DNA of 5,131 nucleotides, taken from contig RFGQ01000336.1 of NCBI GenBank assembly GCA_003695865.1, positions 1 to 5,131 of the forward strand. Reading direction: 5' to 3'. The position numbers were made by a program, and so were the translations under genes. This DNA is from Gemmatimonadota bacterium. Lineage in GTDB: Bacteria > Gemmatimonadota > Gemmatimonadetes > Longimicrobiales > Gaopeijiaceae. A model generated the notes under the pieces. That model was not told the DNA's origin. It worked only from the letters and a program-made list of their open reading frames with translations, and made no database searches. Shown piece after piece: positions 1 through 4,948 of this stretch (positions within the stretch are counted from its first letter, which is position 1; every line of letters begins with the position of its first letter).

Positions 1-238
1 CGGGTGGGGCGGCGCCGTCGCGAGACCTCTAACCCGTTGATATAGAACAAGATGAAGGATCACGGGTGCTGCCTCCGTCCTTGACCGCTCAGGGGGGCGC
101 CTCTAGCTTTCGGCCGCCGTCGCGGGACGGCACCACGACCGGGTGGCGCCGTCGTCCGGGGGCGAACGCCCGGCCCGCGGCGGGGTATGAAAACCGGTCC
201 GGAAAACGACGACACGCAGGAACCGTAGGGAGTCGACC
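1..238. other. Upstream non-coding leader
   Basis: I find no convincing gene here. All three + frames entering from the left edge stop early (stops at 30-32, 38-40 and 43-45), so at most the last few codons of an upstream gene are present. Positions 30-60 are noticeably AT-richer than the rest and include TATAGA at 41-46. There are imperfect repeats: GGCGCCGTCG at 11-20 and again at 145-154, and a 13-base unit at 14-26 that recurs with one mismatch at 116-128. A 6-bp hairpin lies at 116-121/126-131 with loop GCGG. A 13-codon ORF (ATG at 187, stop at 226-228, peptide MKTGPENDDTQEP) ends 10 bases before the carrier gene. The long open frames across this region on both strands look like high-GC artefacts. 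Confidence 0.6.
81..109 (+). promoter_or_regulatory. Possible sigma70-type promoter upstream of the carrier gene
   Basis: TTGACC at 81-86 matches five of six bases of the -35 consensus. It is followed by a 17-base spacer and TAGCTT at 104-109, which matches only three of six -10 bases but keeps the first T, the A and the last T. Transcription would start near 116, giving a leader of about 120 bases that contains a hairpin and the small upstream ORF. This is a pattern match only; an earlier promoter in the AT-richer stretch near 30-60 is equally possible. Confidence 0.25.
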
Positions 239-568
239 ATGCTTCTGTCCCTCACGCCGCAGGCGGCCGAGAAGGTGCAGAGCTTCATCGCAGAACACGG
301 GGGCCAGGAGGGTGCCGGCCTCCGCGTGGCCGTACTGCCCGGAGGGTGCTCCGGCTTCCAGTACGGCCTCAACATCGAGGACGGGCCCGAGGAGGACGAC
401 GAGGTCTTCGACGAGCGGGGCATCCGCATCTTCGTCGACCCGTTTTCGGCTCAGTATCTCGAGGGGACCGAGATCGATTACGTGACGGGCATGATGGGGT
501 CCGGGTTCACGTTCCGGAATCCCAACGCCTCCGGCGGCTGCGGCTGCGGAAGCTCCTTCACGGTATAG
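239..568 (+). CDS. erpA: A-type iron-sulfur cluster carrier (ErpA/IscA/HesB family)
   Basis: This is a cytosolic protein that accepts Fe-S clusters from a scaffold and inserts them into client enzymes. The 109-residue product has the full family layout with the three cluster-ligand cysteines: Cys37 in GGCSGF, and Cys101 and Cys103 in the C-terminal GGCGCGSS. The GSGFTFRNPNA segment before the last pair is also typical, and the length is normal for the family (about 105-120). The ATG is preceded by AGGGAG at 227-232 with a 6-base spacer, which fixes the start. The family call is firm. Whether it is an ErpA, IscA or SufA ortholog cannot be told from sequence alone; no isc or suf genes are visible here, and the stand-alone position favours ErpA. 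The next gene, nadA, encodes a [4Fe-4S] enzyme and is a plausible client (inference). Confidence 0.95.
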   Translation: MLLSLTPQAAEKVQSFIAEHGGQEGAGLRVAVLPGGCSGFQYGLNIEDGPEEDDEVFDERGIRIFVDPFSAQYLEGTEIDYVTGMMGSGFTFRNPNASGGCGCGSSFTV

Positions 569-599
569 GGGAGCCCCGTACCCGTCGATCCTCCGGATG

Positions 600-627
600 G
601 GGCCCGAAGGCGGACGCCTGCGGGCCC
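600..627 (+). other. Strong hairpin between the carrier gene and nadA
   Basis: The arms GGGCCCG (600-606) and CGGGCCC (621-627) are perfectly complementary. After one A/G mismatch, AGGC (608-611) pairs with GCCT (616-619) around the loop GGAC. That is 11 base pairs in 28 bases. No U-rich tract follows (next bases TCGTCATCCC), so it is not a classic intrinsic terminator. It ends 19 bases before the nadA Shine-Dalgarno. It could be a processing or stability element that sets different levels of the two genes, a Rho-related or attenuating structure, or a by-product of high GC. Confidence 0.45.
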
Positions 628-657
628 TCGTCATCCCGGGACGAACGAGGTTGACCG

Positions 658-1692
658 ATGCCAGCAGCTCTCGAGCCGCTGCCGACGACACTCGACTACG
701 CCGCGCTCGACGCGGAAGCGCTCAAGGAGCGCATCCTGCGCCGCAAGGCGGAGCTCAACGCCGTCATCCTCGGCCACAACTACCAGCGTATCGAGATCCA
801 GGAAGTCAGCGACTACCTGGGAGACTCGCTGGGGCTGTCGCAGGAGGCGGCGGCCACCGACGCCGACGTCATCGTCTTCTGCGGCGTCCACTTCATGGCC
901 GAGACGGCGAAGGTCCTCTCACCCGAGAAGACCGTCCTCATGCCCGACCTGCGAGCCGGGTGCCCCATGGCCGATTTCGTCACCGGAGAGGCGCTGCGCC
1001 GGCTCAAGGAGCAGCATCCCGATGCCGCGGTCGTCGCTTACGTCAACTCCACCGCCGAGGTCAAGGCACTCTCCGACATCTGCTGCACCTCGTCGAACGC
1101 GGTCGAGGTCGTGGAGTCGATTCCCAGGGACCGGCCCATCATCTTCGTGCCCGACCGCAACCTGGCGCGCTACGTCGAGGAGCGGACCGGCCGCGACAAC
1201 ATCATCGCCTGGGACGGCTACTGCTACGTGCACGACGACCTGGTGCTCGACGAGTTGGCGCGTGCGCGGGCCGCGCATCCCGAAGCCCGGGTGGTCGTGC
1301 ACCCCGAGGCCCGCAAGGACCTGCTCGACGAGGCCGACTTCGTGACGTCGACCTCAGGCATGGTGCGGCTCGCCGAGGAACACGACGCGCTCATCATCGG
1401 CACCGAGCGCGGGCTCGTCGACCGGCTCAAGCAGCGTTTCCCCCACAAGACGCTGATTCCGCTGTCGGGCGCGGCCATCTGCGGGAACATGAAGATGAAC
1501 ACGCTGGCCAAGCTCGCCTGGTGCCTGGACCACGAGGAGCACCGGGTCGAGCTGGACGAAGAGGTGCGGGCGGGCGCCGAACGGGCGCTCAGGGCCATGC
1601 TCGAGCTCTCGGGGGGCTGGCGCTCCGCCACCGAAGAGGAAGAGGCGCTCGAGCTCGCGGGGGTGCGGCCGCGGGGCTGCGGCTGCGCCTGA
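658..1692 (+). CDS. nadA: Quinolinate synthase NadA
   Basis: NadA condenses iminoaspartate with dihydroxyacetone phosphate to quinolinate, the second step of NAD synthesis from aspartate, using a [4Fe-4S] cluster. The 344-residue product shows the family landmarks: LGHNYQ (38-43), GDSLGLS (55-61), CGVHFMAETAK (75-85), AGCPMA (100-105), TSSNAVEV (144-151), WDGYCYVH (185-192), HPE (215-217), TSTSGM (230-235) and ICGNMKMNTL (274-283). The three cluster ligands are Cys102, Cys189 and Cys275; their spacing of 87 and 86 equals that of the Thermotoga enzyme (81/168/254). GAGG at 647-650, seven bases before the ATG, supports the start. The protein ends in a Cys-Gly-Cys tail (Cys341, Cys343) that is not part of the known cluster site. 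No nadB or nadC is in the window, and no recognisable NAD-repressor operator or riboswitch was found upstream. Confidence 0.97.
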   Translation: MPAALEPLPTTLDYAALDAEALKERILRRKAELNAVILGHNYQRIEIQEVSDYLGDSLGLSQEAAATDADVIVFCGVHFMAETAKVLSPEKTVLMPDLRAGCPMADFVTGEALRRLKEQHPDAAVVAYVNSTAEVKALSDICCTSSNAVEVVESIPRDRPIIFVPDRNLARYVEERTGRDNIIAWDGYCYVHDDLVLDELARARAAHPEARVVVHPEARKDLLDEADFVTSTSGMVRLAEEHDALIIGTERGLVDRLKQRFPHKTLIPLSGAAICGNMKMNTLAKLAWCLDHEEHRVELDEEVRAGAERALRAMLELSGGWRSATEEEEALELAGVRPRGCGCA

Positions 1693-1714
1693 GGCCGGGG
1701 GAGATGCGGACGCC

Positions 1715-2374
1715 GTGACCCTGACGATCGAGGCGTTCGCCGGGGGCGCCTTCGCTGAGAACACCTACCTGCTGGGCCGCGAGGACCGGGGCGAGGCGGT
1801 CGTGGTCGATCCCGGAGCGGCCGCCGAGCAGGCACTGCGGAGCGCGCGCGAGCGGGGGCTCGAAGTGCGCGCGATCCTCCTCACCCACGCGCACCTGGAC
1901 CACGTGGAGGGCATCCCCGCCGTGCGCGCCGCCTTCCCCGACGCGCCGATCCATCTCCATCCCGGAGACCTGGTGCTGTACGACGCCGTGCAGGCCCAGG
2001 CGGCGGCCTTCGGCATGCAGGCGCCGCGGCTCCCCCCGATCGATGCCGAGCTCGAACACGGCCGGAGGCTGCGCCTGCTCGACCTCGACATCGACGTGCG
2101 CTTCACGCCCGGGCACGCGCCCGGCCACGTGCTGTTCCACCTGCCGGGGCACGGCGTGGCGCTGGTGGGCGACGTCGTGTTTGCAGGATCGGTCGGCCGC
2201 ACCGATCTTCCCGGCGGCGACTGGCGAACCCTCTTCGAATCGATCCGCGCACACGTGCTGACCCTGCCCGACGAGACCCGGCTTCTCACCGGTCACGGAC
2301 CCGAAACGACGGTGGGCCACGAGCGCCGCAGCAACCCCTTCCTGGTACCGCACTACGGAGGCGAGCTGGCGTGA
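1715..2374 (+). CDS. Metallo-beta-lactamase-fold hydrolase, GloC/YcbL-type (glyoxalase II-like)
   Basis: This is a cytosolic binuclear metal hydrolase of 219 residues, close to the roughly 215 of E. coli GloC (YcbL), which hydrolyses S-lactoylglutathione-type thioesters. All expected metal ligands are present: His58, His60, Asp62 and His63 in THAHLDH, His134 in TPGHAPGH, Asp153 in VGDVVFAG, and His194 in LTGHGPET. The segment GSVGRTDLPGGD (158-169) is characteristic of the GloC/YcbL subgroup rather than of classical GloB. The start is GTG, with GGGGGAG at 1697-1703 as a somewhat distant (11-base) ribosome site. It begins 22 bases after nadA and its stop overlaps the purN start, so it is likely co-transcribed. 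The substrate is uncertain, because the organism may lack glutathione; other thiol esters are possible. Confidence 0.9.
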   Translation: MTLTIEAFAGGAFAENTYLLGREDRGEAVVVDPGAAAEQALRSARERGLEVRAILLTHAHLDHVEGIPAVRAAFPDAPIHLHPGDLVLYDAVQAQAAAFGMQAPRLPPIDAELEHGRRLRLLDLDIDVRFTPGHAPGHVLFHLPGHGVALVGDVVFAGSVGRTDLPGGDWRTLFESIRAHVLTLPDETRLLTGHGPETTVGHERRSNPFLVPHYGGELA

Positions 2375-3051
2375 GCGCGACGCTCCCCGTAGCCGTCTTC
2401 GCGTCGGGCGGGGGGACGAACCTTCAGGCGCTGCTCGACTACGAGGCGCGCGGCGCACGCTACCGGGTGGTCCTGGTCGTCTCGGACCGGGCCGATGCGG
2501 GCGCGCTGGAGCGCGCCCGGTCTGCGGGCCGGGCCGCGGTTCACGTGCCCGTGCGGGAGCGCGACGCGTCCGACGTGGCCCGAGACACGCTGCGTGCGCT
2601 CGAGACGCACGGGGTCCAGGCGGTCTTCCTCGCGGGATACCTGCGCCTCGTGCCCGCCGAGGTCGTCGAGGCCTTTCCGGGCCGTATGCTCAACGTCCAT
2701 CCGGCGCTGCTGCCCGCGTTCGGCGGCCAGGGGATGTACGGGCGTCGGGTGCACGAGGCCGTGGTGGCGGCCGGCGCCCGCGTGAGCGGCGTCACCGTGC
2801 ACTTCGTCGACGAGCACTACGACACGGGCCGTATCTTCGCGCAGTGGCCGGTGCCGGTGCGGCCCGACGACGACGCCGAGCGCCTCGCGGCGCGGGTGCT
2901 CGCCGTCGAGCACCGGCTCTATCCCGCCGCCGCCGACCACCTCGCCGCCGCGCTGCTTCGCGGCGAACCTCCGCGGCCGTTCACGCCTGCGGGCGACTTC
3001 TTCACCCTCGGGGCGGATCCGCCCCGCTTCACGCCGACCCGGGACCCTTGA
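2371..3051 (+). CDS. purN: Phosphoribosylglycinamide formyltransferase PurN
   Basis: PurN transfers the formyl group of 10-formyl-tetrahydrofolate to GAR, giving formyl-GAR (third step of IMP synthesis). The 226-residue product opens with VAVFASGGGTNLQAL, the phosphate-binding loop. The catalytic triad is visible as Asn108 and His110 in MLNVHPALLPAF and Asp151 in DEHYDTG, corresponding to Asn106, His108 and Asp144 of the E. coli enzyme. GMYG (121-124) after the proline-rich loop is the variant seen in many non-enterobacterial PurN proteins. The C-terminal 25 or so residues after the last helix (PRPFTPAGDFFTL onward) are a slightly long tail compared with E. coli (212 residues). The GTG start overlaps the previous stop as GTGA (2371-2374), and GGAGG at 2357-2361 lies nine bases upstream, indicating translational coupling. 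Confidence 0.96.
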   Translation: MSATLPVAVFASGGGTNLQALLDYEARGARYRVVLVVSDRADAGALERARSAGRAAVHVPVRERDASDVARDTLRALETHGVQAVFLAGYLRLVPAEVVEAFPGRMLNVHPALLPAFGGQGMYGRRVHEAVVAAGARVSGVTVHFVDEHYDTGRIFAQWPVPVRPDDDAERLAARVLAVEHRLYPAAADHLAAALLRGEPPRPFTPAGDFFTLGADPPRFTPTRDP

Positions 3052-3065
3052 GTCGAACCTCGATC

Positions 3066-4796
3066 ATGAAGCCACGCGCTCTCCTCTCCGTCTACGACAA
3101 GACCGGCATCACCGATTTCGCGTCCGCGCTCGCGGCGCTCGGATGGGAACTCGTCTCCACCGGCGGGACGGCCCGCGCCCTGCGTTCGGCGGGGCTCGAC
3201 GTCCTCGACGTGTCGGAGGTGACCGGACACCCCGAGATGATGGACGGGCGGGTGAAGACGCTGCACCCGGCGGTGCACGCGGGGCTGCTCGCCCGGCGGG
3301 ACCGGCCCGACGACCTCGAGGCCCTCGAGGGGCAGGGGTACCGCACGATCGACCTGGTCGCGGTCAACCTCTACCCGTTCCGCGAGACGGTCGCGCGGCC
3401 CGGCGTGACCCCGGCCGAGGCGGTCGAGCAGATCGACATCGGCGGCCCCACCATGATCCGCTCCGCCGCCAAGAACCACGCCGACGTGTGGGTGGTGGTC
3501 GATCCCGCGGACTACGGGGCCGTGCTGGAGGCGTTGCGGGGTGGGGAAGCGGCGACCGCGGCCGCGCTTCGCCGGCGCCTTGCCGCGAAGGTCTTCGAGC
3601 ACGTCAGCGCCTACGACGCGGCGATTGCCGACTACCTGGGAGGGCTCGAGGACGGGCGGGGCGCGGGTCCGGAGGCCCTGGGCGGCGAGCTCGACCGTGA
3701 GGAGGGCGACGCCGCCGGCGAGGGGGAGGCCATCCCCGAGCGACTCACGCTGAGCCTCGTGCGCCGACAGGCGCTCCGCTACGGAGAGAACCCGGGCCAG
3801 GCCGCCGGCTTCTACGCTCCGGAGGGCTCGTCCGAAGGTCTTGCAGGACTTGAACAAAAGCATGGCAAAGAATTGTCATATAATAACCTACTGGATGTGG
3901 ACGGAGCCCTGCTCAGCCTCGCGCCCTTCGCGTTCTCTCCCCGGGCGGCGGTGTGCATCGTCAAGCATACCACACCGTGCGGTCTGGCCGTCGGCGACAC
4001 GCTACTCGAGGCCTACCGTCGCGCGCTGGCGACCGATCCCACCAGCGCCTTCGGATCGGTGATCGCCGTGAACCGAACGCTCGACGGCGCGACGGCCGAG
4101 GCCATGTCGAGCCTGTTCATCGAGTGCATCGTGGCGCCTGGCTTCGAGCCCGGCGCGCTCGAGGTGCTCACGCGCAAGAAGAACCTGCGGCTGCTCGTGA
4201 CGCCGGGGGTGGACGAGCCGGTGCCCGGCGAGCCCTCGGCCGACGACGCCTGGTGGGCCGCGGCGGAGGCCGACACGCGGGCCGCCGCCCGCTTTCTCGC
4301 GGCGCACAACCGCCGCCCCCACGCGCGCGTGGCGCGGGGCGTCTACGGGGGCGTGCTCGTGCAGACGCCGCCGGCGCCGCCCTTCTACGGCTCCGGCCGG
4401 GCCGATTGGCGCGTGGCGACGGCCCGCGAGCCCGACGCGCGCGAGTGGGACGATCTGCGCTTCGCCTGGGCGGCGGTCTTCGGGATCAAGTCCAACGCCA
4501 TCCTGCTGGCCCGGGACGGCGCCACCGTGGGCATCGGGGCGGGGCAGATGAGCCGGGTCGACGCTTCGCGGATCGCCGTCATGAAGGCGGCCGACGCGGG
4601 GCTTTCGGTGGAGGGCGCGGTGCTGGCCTCGGACGCCTTCTTCCCCTTCCGCGACGGCGTCGACGCCGCCGCCGAGGCCGGCGTGAGAGCGATCGTGCAG
4701 CCCGGGGGCTCGATCCGAGACGAAGAGGTGATCGCGGCGGCCGACGAGCACGGCATCGCCATGGTCTTCACAAGACAGCGCCTCTTCCGGCACTGA
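3066..4796 (+). CDS. purH: Bifunctional AICAR formyltransferase / IMP cyclohydrolase PurH
   Basis: PurH catalyses the last two steps of IMP synthesis. The 576-residue product has an N-terminal cyclohydrolase domain (about 1-192): SVYDKTG (8-14), STGGTA (31-36), GRVKTLHPAVHAG (61-73), NLYPF (101-105) and IDIGGPTMIRSAAKNH (123-138). Lys64, Tyr103, Asp124 and Lys136 match human Lys66, Tyr104, Asp125 and Lys137. A Gly/Glu-rich linker (about 193-225) leads to the formyltransferase domain: RYGENPGQ (238-245), GKELSYNNLLD (267-277), catalytic Lys300-His301 in KHTTPCG, DPTSAFGS (324-331), GIGAGQMSR (489-497), SDAFFPFRDGVD (522-533), QPGGSIRDEEV (545-555) and the terminal RLFRH. It is longer than E. 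coli PurH (529) because of the linker and an extra block around 385-425. I start at ATG 3066 because homology begins there; the frame stays open far upstream only across purN. No clear Shine-Dalgarno is visible, so coupling to purN, 14 bases upstream, is likely. Confidence 0.97.
   Translation: MKPRALLSVYDKTGITDFASALAALGWELVSTGGTARALRSAGLDVLDVSEVTGHPEMMDGRVKTLHPAVHAGLLARRDRPDDLEALEGQGYRTIDLVAVNLYPFRETVARPGVTPAEAVEQIDIGGPTMIRSAAKNHADVWVVVDPADYGAVLEALRGGEAATAAALRRRLAAKVFEHVSAYDAAIADYLGGLEDGRGAGPEALGGELDREEGDAAGEGEAIPERLTLSLVRRQALRYGENPGQAAGFYAPEGSSEGLAGLEQKHGKELSYNNLLDVDGALLSLAPFAFSPRAAVCIVKHTTPCGLAVGDTLLEAYRRALATDPTSAFGSVIAVNRTLDGATAEAMSSLFIECIVAPGFEPGALEVLTRKKNLRLLVTPGVDEPVPGEPSADDAWWAAAEADTRAAARFLAAHNRRPHARVARGVYGGVLVQTPPAPPFYGSGRADWRVATAREPDAREWDDLRFAWAAVFGIKSNAILLARDGATVGIGAGQMSRVDASRIAVMKAADAGLSVEGAVLASDAFFPFRDGVDAAAEAGVRAIVQPGGSIRDEEVIAAADEHGIAMVFTRQRLFRH
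3840..3890 (+). other. Sharply bounded AT-rich, rare-codon patch inside purH
   Basis: Within a gene whose codons otherwise nearly all end in G or C, 13 of the 17 codons for residues 259-275 end in A or T (for example CTT, GCA, GGA, GAA, CAA, AAA, TCA, TAT, AAT, CTA). Bases 3851-3890 contain 12 G or C of 40, and 3841-3900 contain 23 of 60. A perfect TATAAT sits at 3879-3884, but the nearest -35-like hexamer, TTGAAC at 3850-3855, is 23 bases away, too far for a standard promoter. The encoded residues include the conserved GKELSYNN motif, so the reading frame and protein are intact. Candidate explanations are a translational pause after the domain boundary, an internal promoter, or a short recombination tract. 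Confidence 0.85.
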
Positions 4797-4826
4797 GCCG
4801 ACCCGACTCCCTGCAGCGCGCGCCCG

Positions 4827-4855
4827 TTGAGGTCGCCCCGCCGGGGCGGCATCTT
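4827..4855 (+). promoter_or_regulatory. Possible promoter for tRNA-Ser
   Basis: TTGAGG at 4827-4832 (four of six -35 bases) and CATCTT at 4850-4855 (three of six -10 bases) are separated by exactly 17 bases. The predicted start, about 4862, lies just in front of the mature tRNA 5' end at 4865, which is where a dedicated tRNA promoter should sit. The match is weak and read-through from purH is a real alternative. Confidence 0.3.
4834..4848 (+). terminator. Inverted repeat after purH; weak terminator candidate
   Basis: CGCCCC (4834-4839) and GGGGCG (4843-4848) form a perfect 6-bp GC stem with the 3-base loop GCC, 38 bases after the purH stop. The following bases (GCATCTTCC) are only mildly T-rich, so intrinsic termination would be inefficient. 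The repeat lies entirely within the 17-base spacer of the putative tRNA promoter, so it could equally affect initiation there. Confidence 0.2.
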
Positions 4856-4864
4856 CCAGGCGTT

Positions 4865-4948
4865 GGAGGGGTGGCAGAGCGGTTCAATGCACCGGTCTTG
4901 AAAACCGGCGGGCGAAAGCCCTCGTGGGTTCGAATCCCACCCCCTCCG
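4865..4948 (+). tRNA. tRNA-Ser, anticodon UGA
   Basis: All arms fold. The acceptor GGAGGGG (4865-4871) pairs with CCCCTCC (4941-4947), with discriminator G4948. The D-stem is GCA (4874-4876)/TGC (4888-4890). The anticodon stem is CCGGT (4892-4896)/ACCGG (4904-4908) around CTTGAAA, placing TGA at 4899-4901. A long class II variable arm has stem GGGC (4910-4913)/GCCC (4918-4921) with loop GAAA. The T-arm is GTGGG/CCCAC around TTCGAAT (4929-4935). The long variable arm and G discriminator are diagnostic for serine. CCA is not encoded (GTT follows), so it must be added by the CCA-adding enzyme. This tRNA reads UCA and, by wobble, UCG and UCU. Confidence 0.97.

Noticed and set aside
66..485. 139-residue open frame across the leader and carrier gene
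   Set aside because: Out of frame with the carrier, Arg/Ser/Pro-rich with no motif, and no ribosome site favouring it.
597..1718. 373-residue open frame on the + strand overlapping nadA
   Set aside because: It is the wrong frame of nadA; the translation is Arg/Gly-rich low complexity, while the other frame carries every NadA motif.
1704..1718. ATG at 1704 as start of a tiny ORF (MRTP) or of the hydrolase
   Set aside because: It is out of frame with the hydrolase, stops after four codons, and lies directly against the Shine-Dalgarno with no spacer.
1589..2458. 289-residue open frame on the - strand opposite the hydrolase gene
   Set aside because: Antisense to a gene with all metal-ligand motifs; Arg/Gly/Ala-rich translation with no recognisable domain.
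2844..3065. 74-residue N-terminal extension of PurH
   Set aside because: It overlaps the 3' part of purN in another frame, is Arg/Ala-rich and unlike any PurH; homology starts exactly at ATG 3066.
2919..3863. 314-residue open frame on the - strand opposite purN/purH
   Set aside because: It lies antisense to clearly recognised genes, shows no familiar motif and is compositionally typical of high-GC shadow frames.
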